NCBI GenBank assembly: GCA_013822725.1
Contig: PNKX01000035.1
Coordinates: 1-39,085 of the forward strand
Length of the DNA: 39,085 nt
Direction: 5' to 3'
DNA from: Pirellula sp.
Lineage (GTDB): Bacteria > Planctomycetota > Planctomycetia > Pirellulales > Lacipirellulaceae
Both the position numbers and the translations under genes were made by a program. The notes under the pieces were generated by a model. The model saw only the letters and a list, made by a program, of their open reading frames with translations, made no database searches and was not told the origin of the DNA. Within the stretch, counting starts at the first letter, position 1; each line of letters starts with the position of its first letter. Below are positions 18,048-25,458 of this stretch, piece after piece.

Positions 18048-18390
18048 CTGCCGACGCGCCGTGAAATGTGGTCATTTGTCCACTAACACTATCGGCGGTG
18101 CTGGCAGGCCGCAACTATTTTTTGCGATTCTTTGTGTAGGTTTTCTGCGACTGGCGACGCGGATTGATTTTTGACAGGACAGGATCGCACGGATCGACAG
18201 GATGATGCGCGATCGGCACGGTCGTCGTCGCCTCGGTCTTATTGTCCGACTTCACAAATCCTGTCGATCCATGACATCCTGTGATCCTGTCCATCCTCAA
18301 TAGAGGATGCCAAGATCGTTTCAGCCCCTACGGCAAGAAAGCAAACCACGACGGCACGACGAGCAGGACGAAAAAGACGAAGAGAACAAC
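18048..18390. other. intergenic region between the divergent polymerase and ATP-grasp genes
   Basis: No gene is supported in these 343 bases. They hold one copy of the GACAGGATC palindromic repeat (18173-18292), and the flanks must include promoters for both genes. Confidence 0.6.
18173..18292. repeat. dispersed palindromic repeat, GACAGGATC/GATCCTGTC family, copy B
   Basis: The left arm (18173-18203) and the imperfectly complementary right arm (18258-18292) use the same GACAGGAT-CGGATCGACAGGAT units as 5569-5690, with a different 54-nt spacer. Both copies sit in a gap beside an unrelated gene pair. Confidence 0.8.
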
Positions 18391-19698
18391 ATGAAAGCCA
18401 TCCTCACGTTCGCCCGCGGTTGGAACGCCCTCGCCGCCGCCCGCAGTCTCGGCCGCCGCGGCGTGCAGATCATCGCCGGCGACGAGTATCGCTGTTCGCC
18501 CACCAGCTTCTCGCGTTACACGATCGAGAACTTCCTCTACCCGAATCCCGACCAGGATCCCAACGGGTTTCTCGATAAGCTCGAAGAGGTGATCCGCCGC
18601 CACCGCGTGACAGGCGAAGAATATGTCTTGATGCCGTTCCACAAAGAGACGTACCTCATCTCGGCAAACCGCGCTCGCTTCGAACCGCTGATCAAGTTCG
18701 CCATCCCGACGATCGACCAGATTCTGCAAGTCGACGACAAGGGGGTCTTGGCCCGCCTCTGCCAACAACGCGGCCTACCGATCCCCGAAACGATCGTCGC
18801 CGATTCGCTCGGCGAGTTCCGTGAACGGGCCGTCGGCTTCACCTATCCGGCATTCGTAAAAGTCCGCCGTTCCGCCGCAGCCGTCGGCGTCAAACGGGTG
18901 ACGAACTCCGCCGAAGCAATCCACGCCTGCGAGGAATTCGCCCACCGCTACCAACTGGGCGACGACGCGATCCCGCTACTGCAGGCCTCCGTCCCCGGCG
19001 AGGATTATTGTGCGACCTTCCTCTTCAATCATGGCGAGCTCGCCACGACGATGACCTACCACAACATCCGCACCTACCCGGTGAAAAGCGGCACCGGCGT
19101 CCTGCGGGAGACGGTCAGCGAGCCGGCCATGGAGCAAACGGGCGCCGCCCTCCTCGCCAGCCTGAAATGGCACGGCGTCGCCGAGATCGACTTCCGCTGG
19201 GATGGCCAATCGCCCACGCCGCAGCTGATCGAGGTGAACCCTCGCTTTTGGGGCGGACTCACCCAGTCGGTCGCCTCAGGCTGGGATTATCCCTGGCTCC
19301 TCTACCGCCTCGCCCTCGACGGTAAGGTGCCGCCAATCGTGCCGGGCGATCCGACGATCAAAACCGAAACGCCAGTCGTCTCGCTCCTCGCGACGCTCAC
19401 GGAGATCATCCAAGACGACCGCCAAATGGCCTCGATGCGCGAGTCGTTCGAGCAGATGCGTACCGAATTCGGCAACGGCCAGCGGATGCAAGCCGTGAAG
19501 GATTTCGTCGGCCGGCTAGAGCAAGGCGTCGACGTGCAAGGCCGCGTTGAGCTCGCCCGCAAGCTCTTCCGCGACCATGGCCACACCGTCTCCGATATCT
19601 GGGCCTGGCACGACCCGCTCCCGGCGCTTGGGCTGCTTTACCCGCTCGCCGTCTTCCTCAAGCACGGCAAGGTCTCAACGGAGCTGCTGGTCTCGTAA
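18391..19698 (+). CDS. ATP-grasp family ligase (435 aa)
   Basis: ATG 18391 is chosen because the upstream in-frame extension is a low-complexity Glu/Lys/Arg leader. MKAILTFARGWNALAAARSLGRRGVQIIAGDE is a Rossmann-like pre-grasp domain. TYPAFVKVRRSAAAVGVKRV (151-170) is the ATP-binding loop, and PQLIEVNPRFWGG around 277-289 carries the metal-binding Glu281 and Asn283. The family couples a carboxylate to an amine or thiol through an acyl phosphate and includes predicted ATP-dependent carboligases related to biotin carboxylase. The substrate cannot be told. The last 80 residues form a helical tail. No biosynthetic partners lie nearby. Confidence 0.87.
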   Translation: MKAILTFARGWNALAAARSLGRRGVQIIAGDEYRCSPTSFSRYTIENFLYPNPDQDPNGFLDKLEEVIRRHRVTGEEYVLMPFHKETYLISANRARFEPLIKFAIPTIDQILQVDDKGVLARLCQQRGLPIPETIVADSLGEFRERAVGFTYPAFVKVRRSAAAVGVKRVTNSAEAIHACEEFAHRYQLGDDAIPLLQASVPGEDYCATFLFNHGELATTMTYHNIRTYPVKSGTGVLRETVSEPAMEQTGAALLASLKWHGVAEIDFRWDGQSPTPQLIEVNPRFWGGLTQSVASGWDYPWLLYRLALDGKVPPIVPGDPTIKTETPVVSLLATLTEIIQDDRQMASMRESFEQMRTEFGNGQRMQAVKDFVGRLEQGVDVQGRVELARKLFRDHGHTVSDIWAWHDPLPALGLLYPLAVFLKHGKVSTELLVS

Positions 19699-19721
19699 TT
19701 GCGACAGTGATGCCGCGGCTT

Positions 19722-19807
19722 CAGCCCCTGGCTCTGCCAGGGGGTAGCGTCTCACAAAGCTACGTCGACTGGATTGGATGCCGACCCCCTGGCGGAGCCA
19801 GGGGCTG
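19722..19807. repeat. inverted repeat in the ATP-grasp / oxyR convergent gap (CCCTGGCTCYGCC family)
   Basis: Bases 19722-19745 and 19784-19807 are complementary over 24 positions with one mismatch, around a 38-nt spacer. The core CCCTGGCTCNGCCAGGGG resembles the CCCTCGGCTCCGCC core at 35149-35229. It may serve as a bidirectional stop between the convergent genes, although no T-run is obvious. Confidence 0.8.
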
Positions 19808-19831
19808 CAGCGATGGCGACGATCGCAATCG

Positions 19832-20725
19832 CTATCCAACATTCTTAGCAGCGTAGTCGCGCAACGTTCGAATGAACTCCTTCACCACCGGCGACTGATA
19901 CCGGTCCTTATGCCAAATGAGGTGGATCGTCCGCGTCGGCGTCGGCGCGGCTAGGCTGCGGTATTCGCAGCGCCGCCCGCGGTCCATCTCGTGGGCCATC
20001 GCCGGGATGAGCGAGACGCCATGCCCCTGGGCGACCAGTTCCTGAATCGTCAGCAGCTGCACCCCCTGGCACCGCACTGTCGGCGAATATCCCCGCTGCC
20101 GGCAAAAACCGACGATCTGATCGCCCAGGCAGTGGAGCTCGCTCATCAACACAAACGGCTCCTCGGCCAAGTCGTCGAGCGCCACCGTCCGCTTCTTGAC
20201 GAGCCGATGGCTCGCTGGCATCGCCAGCAGCAATGGCTCGGTGAACAGCGGTTCGCTGTGCAATACATCGTTCGCCACGGGCGAAGCAATCACGCCGACG
20301 TCGACCTCGCCCGCCAGGCACGAGCGTAATACCGCGTCGGTGAGATTCTCATGGAGCGTCAGCGTCGCCTTCGGAAACTTCTTGGCAAACGACTTCAGCA
20401 GCGGCGGCAGCAAGTAGGGGGCGATCGTCGGAATCGCGCCGACGGCCACCGTCCCGCGGTTCGGATCGGTCGCGGCCGTCACGCGATCGCGAATTTCGTC
20501 GACCCCCGCCAATACGCCGACGGCGTGGTCGTAGAGCGCCCGGCCCGCGTCGGTCAGCCGAATCGTCCGGCCCAGCCGCTCAAACAGGGGATGCCGCAAT
20601 TCCTTCTCCAGCTTGATGATCTGCTGGCTGAGCGAAGGCTGGGCGACGTCGCATTTCTCGGCGGCGCGCGTAAAGCTTCCCAGTTCTGCGACCGCGACGA
20701 AGTATCTGAGTTGATGGAGTTCCAT
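19832..20725 (-). CDS. oxyR: LysR-type peroxide sensor OxyR
   Basis: 297 aa, a full-length LysR regulator. Residues 1-60 carry the winged HTH (LGSFTRAAEKCDVAQPSLSQQIIKLEKELR), and 90-290 the periplasmic-type effector domain. In the effector domain the sequence ELHCLGDQIVGFC places Cys199 and Cys208 at the very positions of the redox pair of E. coli OxyR, and the VQLLTIQELVAQGHGVSLIPAMA segment also follows OxyR. It should oxidise to a C199-C208 disulphide with hydrogen peroxide and activate defence genes. An ATAG-N7-CTAT half-site overlaps its start codon, consistent with autoregulation. No catalase or alkyl hydroperoxide reductase gene is nearby; the divergent operon is the Cys-rich/PEP-CTERM cluster. 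Confidence 0.93.
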   Translation of the reverse strand: MELHQLRYFVAVAELGSFTRAAEKCDVAQPSLSQQIIKLEKELRHPLFERLGRTIRLTDAGRALYDHAVGVLAGVDEIRDRVTAATDPNRGTVAVGAIPTIAPYLLPPLLKSFAKKFPKATLTLHENLTDAVLRSCLAGEVDVGVIASPVANDVLHSEPLFTEPLLLAMPASHRLVKKRTVALDDLAEEPFVLMSELHCLGDQIVGFCRQRGYSPTVRCQGVQLLTIQELVAQGHGVSLIPAMAHEMDRGRRCEYRSLAAPTPTRTIHLIWHKDRYQSPVVKEFIRTLRDYAAKNVG

Positions 20726-20769
20726 AGAATAAAACTATCACATGAAAAACTTCAAGACGTTTATTCTAT
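20724..20769. promoter_or_regulatory. OxyR-type half-site and 10-bp inverted repeat over the oxyR start
   Basis: ATAG-N7-CTAT at 20724-20738 matches the consensus half-site of OxyR. ATAGAATAAA (20724-20733) and TTTATTCTAT (20760-20769) also form a perfect inverted repeat separated by 26 bases. The first arm includes the last two bases of the oxyR start codon complement, so binding here would be expected to repress oxyR. The second expected half-site in phase is not present. Confidence 0.5.
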
Positions 20770-20873
20770 CTATCCTACGTCTGTCGACTGCTGAATCAAG
20801 AGGCGGTTAGGCTGTGAATCGCCATGCAACGCGAAACTTCCGTTGCCGTCGGTAATTTCGACTTCGCCGCCGC

Positions 20874-20902
20874 TTCGCACCGGCGGTGATAATGCTTATA
20901 CT
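20874..20902 (+). promoter_or_regulatory. sigma70-like promoter with Fur-box-like overlap, upstream of the Cys-rich gene
   Basis: TTCGCA (20874-20879) and TATACT (20897-20902) are spaced by 17 bases. TGATAAT-G-CTTATAC at 20887-20901 overlaps the -10 box and agrees with the 7-1-7 Fur consensus at 11 of 14 positions. It is 50 bases before the gene start. A metal-dependent repressor of the Fur family is the natural hypothesis. Confidence 0.45.
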
Positions 20903-20951
20903 CTTTGGTTGGTCCGCCGCCTCCGCGCCGGACTGACCAGAGGGTTTTCTC

Positions 20952-21575
20952 TTGAGTCGGCAGCAACGACTAACGACTTGGATGGCCGCCGCGACGGTCA
21001 TGATCGGCTCGCTCGGCGTGCCGTTGTCGAGCCAGCGCGCCGTTCGCACAGGCGAAGCGTTCCCTTGCCAAGACTGCGTCTGCGGCTGCCCCGACGCCGA
21101 AACCTGCTGGCGCGATTGCTGCTGTTTCTCGAACGCCCAAAAAGTCGTTTGGGCCGAGAAAAACGGGGTAAAAGTGCCGATCTTCGTCGTCGCCGCGGCA
21201 CGGCGCGAACAGTCGGCGCACGCCGCAAAGCCTCCCTGCTGCAATGATCAACTAGCGGGCGGCGAGTGCGAACCACAAGCGTGCAGCGAATCGGCTAAGC
21301 CTTGCGGCTCCCCCAGCTGTTGCGAAAAGAAGTCCAACGCATCTTCTGATGAATCAAGCGGCAAGATCGTCCTCTTGATGACTGCCCTCAAGTGCCGCGG
21401 CATCAGCGTCTCCATTGGCCTGCTCCCTCCCTCCGTGCCGCCTGCCGATCTGGCCGTCGTCGCGTTGATCGTCGACCTCGGGGCTCTGCCCGCTGAGGCG
21501 GCTATCAACTATCTCGCTCCTTGCCACGACGTGGCGACTCCTCCGCCAGACGCCTCCAAGCTATGCGCAGCTTGA
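20952..21575 (+). CDS. exported Cys-rich protein (207 aa)
   Basis: TTG 20952 is chosen because GAGGG lies at 20940-20944; the in-frame ATG at 20982 is the alternative. A signal peptide covers roughly residues 1-26. The core FPCQDCVCGCPDAETCWRD followed by CCCFSNAQKVVWAEKNGVKVP is a compact cluster with C-x-x-C-x-C-x-C and W-x-x-CCC, like small uncharacterised bacterial proteins with metal-site-like cysteines. A second Cys-rich region (about 95-125) holds CCNDQ, CEPQAC and CCEKK pairs. The C-terminal 70 residues are hydrophobic and Cys-poor. Metal or disulphide chemistry outside the cytoplasm is inferred. It opens a four-gene operon divergent from oxyR. Confidence 0.75.
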   Translation: MSRQQRLTTWMAAATVMIGSLGVPLSSQRAVRTGEAFPCQDCVCGCPDAETCWRDCCCFSNAQKVVWAEKNGVKVPIFVVAAARREQSAHAAKPPCCNDQLAGGECEPQACSESAKPCGSPSCCEKKSNASSDESSGKIVLLMTALKCRGISVSIGLLPPSVPPADLAVVALIVDLGALPAEAAINYLAPCHDVATPPPDASKLCAA

Positions 21576-21748
21576 GCGTTCTGTTTTTGCTTCCGTAGCT
21601 AACGCGCTGGCGATACGTCCGCATTTCTGGGCGCACCTCCGCCGTTGTTGGCTGACATGGGCGGAATGAGGGCCTATGCGCGCCGATCCTATCGGGGCGT
21701 CGGTCCCGCGCGCCTCTGTGTTTCTGCAACTTTGAGGAGCTTAGTCTC

Positions 21749-22552
21749 ATGCGTTTGTCTGGTTTATTCGTTGTTATCGCTCTTCTTGCCGCCAGCGCCG
21801 GATCGTCGGCCTGGGGACATGGTCCGCAGATGCAACTCACTGCTGAGGCGGGGAAGATTGTCACGCGACAGGTGATGATCGACGACTACACGCCGGTGAC
21901 GGCGGCCACATCGATCTACGTCCTGCCGGTTGCGAGCGTCTCCAACATCTGGGTCGTGCAGCCCCCGGGAACCGCCGGATCGGGCCCCGGCATTGCTCCT
22001 GGCGTTGGCTTCGTCGATGCAGCTTCCCATCCGTTTAAGACGGGAGAGTACACGACGAGCATCGTCGATGGGCTAAAGAAGTGGAACGGCGCGAGCTTCG
22101 TCGATGCCGGCGACTCCCAACTGCAGTTGTACAAGACGGTTTTGGGCAACCCGCTCACCGCCACGACGACTGACAGCGGTCCCTTCGCATCGCTCACCTA
22201 TCCGTTGACGGTGACAAGCGACGAAGCGCACACCGGGATGGGTTTTCGCTTTCTGGGAGACGGCGTCTCGAACACGAGCGCCCTGGCCGACGGCGTCTAC
22301 CTACTGAGCCTCAAAGTCTCGACCACGGGGCTGAACGACTCAGACCCGTTCTACTTCGTGCTTCCCAAGGGCGTTTCGCCCCAGGAGGCTGGCCAAGTGA
22401 CGTTTGCGCTCGCCGGGCAACAGGGCATCGGCGTCGGCGCCATCCAGGCAATGACGGCGATTCCTGAGCCGGCAAGCTTGGCGCTTGCGGCACTGGCCAT
22501 CGGCGGCTGCATGGCCGTCCGACGCTATGCTCGCGGCAACAACGAGGCGTAA
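21749..22552 (+). CDS. exported PEP-CTERM protein with predicted N-terminal His (267 aa)
   Basis: ATG 21749 has GAGGAG about 10 bases upstream. The signal MRLSGLFVVIALLAASAG runs to an A-W-G/H junction, so the mature protein is predicted to begin HGPQMQL. The middle consists of beta-rich repeats with no known fold (YTPVTAATSIYVLPVASVSNIWVV, SPFKTGEYTTSIVDGLKKWNGASFVDAGDSQLQLYK). The C-terminus carries a PEP-CTERM sorting signal: IPEPASLALAALAIGGCMAVRRYARG, that is a PEP motif, a membrane helix and a basic end. Such proteins are delivered to the envelope by an exosortase and associated with exopolysaccharide. The substrate is unknown. It is 3 bases ahead of the pseudopilin gene. Confidence 0.85.
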   Translation: MRLSGLFVVIALLAASAGSSAWGHGPQMQLTAEAGKIVTRQVMIDDYTPVTAATSIYVLPVASVSNIWVVQPPGTAGSGPGIAPGVGFVDAASHPFKTGEYTTSIVDGLKKWNGASFVDAGDSQLQLYKTVLGNPLTATTTDSGPFASLTYPLTVTSDEAHTGMGFRFLGDGVSNTSALADGVYLLSLKVSTTGLNDSDPFYFVLPKGVSPQEAGQVTFALAGQQGIGVGAIQAMTAIPEPASLALAALAIGGCMAVRRYARGNNEA

Positions 22553-22555
22553 ACG

Positions 22556-23242
22556 ATGCACCTAGCCCGCAAAGCGATGACGCTGGTTGAACTACTGGTC
22601 GTCATCGCGATCATCGGCGCCTTAGTGGCATTGCTCTTGCCAGCGGTCCAGAGCGCGCGGGCGACCGCGCGCTCTGCCGCCTGCAAGAACCAGATGCGGC
22701 AGATTGGATTGGGCGTGATGCGATTCTGCGACGATCACGATGGCGAGTTTCCCCATAACTACCACAAGGCCGAGAAGCTCAGTTGGATCTACACGCTCGT
22801 CCCCTACTTAGAAAGCGTCGATGCGATTCGCATTTGTCCCGAGGACCCGATCGCTGACGAACGTCTCGCGGCGAAGGGATCTAGCTACGTAGCCAACGAT
22901 TTTCTGATCAATGACAAGGACCCGAACACGCTCGACGACCAGGTCGGCTTCGTCCGCTACATGAGACAAGTTCAAAGCACGTCAAGAACGTTGGTCGTCT
23001 TCGAGATTGCCGACAAATGGTCGGCAAAATCGGGCGTCGAGCATGCCCATGCCTCGGAGTGGTTCACTGAACTCACCATGAGCGAGGACTTCGTCGTCGA
23101 CATGATCGTCCGCGACGTCAAGCTCGATCGCCACGCCGAGGCGTCCAACTACCTGTTTCTAGACGGACATGTGGAATTGATCGGCAGCGAAATGATCCGT
23201 CAGTGGGCTGACGAAGATTTTAATTTTGCGAAGCCGCAGTGA
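22556..23242 (+). CDS. prepilin-type pseudopilin with H-X9-DG motif (228 aa)
   Basis: The N-terminal segment AMTLVELLVVIAIIGALVALLLPAV is a type IV/type II secretion prepilin signal: a short basic leader, a cleavage-methylation motif and a hydrophobic helix. The C-terminal part contains RHAEASNYLFLDGH, the H-X9-DG processing-associated motif common in planctomycetes. Such proteins are thought to be type II secretion-like pseudopilins or surface cargo. It starts 3 bases after the upstream PEP-CTERM gene and shares its transcript. The usual DUF1559 body is absent, and the middle is unlike known families. Confidence 0.88.
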   Translation: MHLARKAMTLVELLVVIAIIGALVALLLPAVQSARATARSAACKNQMRQIGLGVMRFCDDHDGEFPHNYHKAEKLSWIYTLVPYLESVDAIRICPEDPIADERLAAKGSSYVANDFLINDKDPNTLDDQVGFVRYMRQVQSTSRTLVVFEIADKWSAKSGVEHAHASEWFTELTMSEDFVVDMIVRDVKLDRHAEASNYLFLDGHVELIGSEMIRQWADEDFNFAKPQ

Positions 23243-23280
23243 CCTCTTAAAGCTTTCGAATATTTCAACGAGATTTAACG

Positions 23281-24249
23281 ATGAACCGAATTGCCGCAAT
23301 TCTCTGGCTGGCTGCCATTGCAACGCTGCCCCCTTCCGCCGCCTTCGGTCACGGCTTGCCGATTCATGTTAACGGCGGCAGCGGCACATTGGAGATATCG
23401 GGAGGGCTTACGCTTTCCGCAGGGCATGTGCTGCAAGGCTTCGACTATCACGAGGACGCCTACCTCGACTTCGGCCCCAACAACACGCAGTTCACTTCGC
23501 TTCCTGGTTTCGATCTCACGGCCATTGAACCAGGCAGCCAGCTATCGTTGGAGGTTCTCGCTCGTCCCGACTTCACCGACGAGGCGACGCCCCTCCGTTG
23601 GCTCTGGTTTTGGGGCAAAGAAACGCAAGCCATGGGCGTAGCGCCAGACGACCCGCTTGTCCGCATCGCCTCGCAAAAAGGCTTCGGCGACGTGCGGATC
23701 ACCCAATTCACGCCGCCCACGACTTCATCCAGCGTCAAATTCCTCGAACCGAATCCGGGCGAGATTGGCTCTCACCAACATCCGTTGCTTTATTTCCTCG
23801 ACGACTCGCCGTCCGCCCAGTTTGGCGCCTACGGGTTCTTTGCGCGGCTGACTTCACCTAACTATGTTGCGTCAGAGCCCTTCCTGATCGCACTCAATCA
23901 CAGCCTGTCGGCCGAAGAGTATCAACTTGCTTCACGAGCCATCAACGCGGCCGCTGCTCTACCGGGAGATTTTGATAAGAACAACGCCGTCGACGGCGCC
24001 GACTTCCTCGCGTGGCAGCGATCGTTCGGCTCAACGACCGAACTCGCCGCCGACGGCTCGCTCAATGGAACCGTCGACGCCGATGATCTCGCCGTTTGGA
24101 AAGCAAACTTCGGCCGCACTTGGCCCGCCAGCGGGATTGGCGTTGCCGCCGTCGTCCCCGAACCGTCGACGCTGAGCATCGCCACGTTGATGTTTGCAGC
24201 ATTCGCCGCCCGACGCCAACGCCCCCTCAGAACGGGCTGTCGTGAATGA
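23281..24249 (+). CDS. exported dockerin / PEP-CTERM protein with predicted N-terminal His (322 aa)
   Basis: The signal MNRIAAILWLAAIATLPPSA leads to an A-F-G/H junction, giving a mature N-terminus HGLPIHV like that of the other PEP-CTERM protein. The body is beta-rich and unassigned. Around residues 220-280 are two Ca-binding-type dockerin I repeats: DFDKNNAVDGADFLAWQRSFG and a second with NGTVDADDLAVWKANFG. The C-terminus VPEPSTLSIATLMFAAFAARRQRP is a PEP-CTERM signal. The dockerin implies binding to a cohesin on another envelope protein, though none is in the window. Its stop codon overlaps the tail of the convergent DUF1559 gene by 23 bases. The first three operon genes are upstream. Confidence 0.86.
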   Translation: MNRIAAILWLAAIATLPPSAAFGHGLPIHVNGGSGTLEISGGLTLSAGHVLQGFDYHEDAYLDFGPNNTQFTSLPGFDLTAIEPGSQLSLEVLARPDFTDEATPLRWLWFWGKETQAMGVAPDDPLVRIASQKGFGDVRITQFTPPTTSSSVKFLEPNPGEIGSHQHPLLYFLDDSPSAQFGAYGFFARLTSPNYVASEPFLIALNHSLSAEEYQLASRAINAAAALPGDFDKNNAVDGADFLAWQRSFGSTTELAADGSLNGTVDADDLAVWKANFGRTWPASGIGVAAVVPEPSTLSIATLMFAAFAARRQRPLRTGCRE

Positions 24250-25192
24250 TCGGATCGACAAGGTTGCCCCCCTTGGCCACGCCGTCGCGCGTCGCCAGAG
24301 CGTTCATCACCCCGGGGTCGACCGTGTCGAACACAAATCGCACGCCGCCGTCGCAGAAGGCAAAATGAGCGCCGCCGGGATGGACGCTGCCGAACGACTC
24401 GGCGTAGCTCTGCATCATCGCATGGTCGGTCATCACCCCTTCTTCGATGTTGAAGCCATCCTTGAAGGTGGTGCCGAGCACGTAAGCGGGCCCCGCGGCG
24501 TACTCGCCCGGATGCTGGTGATCGAGCAGCTTCGAGCGCGGCACGACGCCCCACATTGTAGCGCTCGCCCACTCGTTGGCCCGCTCGCCAATGGCGAGCG
24601 TGTTCGACAGCCCGTCCATCAACTCACGCGGCTCGACAGGGCGATTTCGCCCAAAGACGCCGTCGAACCGATCGCGGCAAATGAGGCACGTCGGTCGCAC
24701 GGTGCCGGCGCTGCCGACGTAACTGGCCGACGCCATTTGGCAGATCGCTTTGTTGCTGCCGATCTTCGGAATGTCGATCACCGCTTCGAGGCGATCATCC
24801 GACGGGCAAACGAAGCCCGGCACGACCTTCATGCGGAGGGCGGCCGCAGCGACGCCCTCGATGGGAATCGTTTCGTCGACCAACTGATGCAGCGCCGACT
24901 GTTCAATGTAGGGCAGAATCTTGGCGCCCCACGCCCAGCCCGGTCCGCCGTCGTCGCCGTCGAGCAAGATCGTCGACGTGTAGCCGGGCGGCAGATGCTT
25001 CTTGGCGTCGATGTGATTGTGAAGAGCGAGCCCGATCTGCTTGAGATTGTTTCGACACACCGTGCGGCGCGCCGCCTCGCGGGCCGACTGCACGGCAGGC
25101 ACGAGCAAGCCGATCAGCACGCCAATGATGGCAATCACCACCAGCAGTTCCACGAGTGTGAATCCGCCCGCTCGGCGAGTTAATTTGAGCAT
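24227..25192 (-). CDS. DUF1559 pseudopilin-like protein (321 aa)
   Basis: The start is set at ATG 25192, so that the leader ends with a normal-length prepilin signal: KLTRRAGGFTLVELLVVIAI; the ATG at 25222 adds ten residues. Residues 35-320 form the DUF1559 body, with CRNNLKQIGLALHNHIDAKKHLPPGY and the C-terminal HPGGAHFAFCDGG, an exact H-X9-DG. This family is greatly expanded in planctomycetes and is thought to be exported or pilus-like. It is convergent with the dockerin gene and overlaps it by 23 bases. The shared motif with the 22556 pseudopilin suggests a common processing or surface route. Confidence 0.93.
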   Translation of the reverse strand: MLKLTRRAGGFTLVELLVVIAIIGVLIGLLVPAVQSAREAARRTVCRNNLKQIGLALHNHIDAKKHLPPGYTSTILLDGDDGGPGWAWGAKILPYIEQSALHQLVDETIPIEGVAAAALRMKVVPGFVCPSDDRLEAVIDIPKIGSNKAICQMASASYVGSAGTVRPTCLICRDRFDGVFGRNRPVEPRELMDGLSNTLAIGERANEWASATMWGVVPRSKLLDHQHPGEYAAGPAYVLGTTFKDGFNIEEGVMTDHAMMQSYAESFGSVHPGGAHFAFCDGGVRFVFDTVDPGVMNALATRDGVAKGGNLVDPIIHDSPF

Positions 25193-25458
25193 ACGCAACG
25201 TCTCAAGAATGGCGACTCGCAACGGGGTCGCTACGCAGATTGGAACCGCTTGGCCCGTTCCCCACGATCGAGCCGGCTCCAGATGCGTTTACAGTAGAAG
25301 GAGCGGCAGTTCGTGTCAAAACGAACTCATCGCGCCGCTAGCTCCATCGCCATGGCATTGCCAGCGTTCGGAGCCGTCCGAGTCGGAGCGCTCGCACGAA
25401 ACTGGGAATCTAGCGCTGCCGGAACTCTACTGGCAGTTTGCAGTTGCGGGAATTACGG

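Noticed and set aside
24194..25183. Rightward open frame antisense to the DUF1559 gene
   Set aside because: A shadow frame; DUF1559 on the minus strand is certain.
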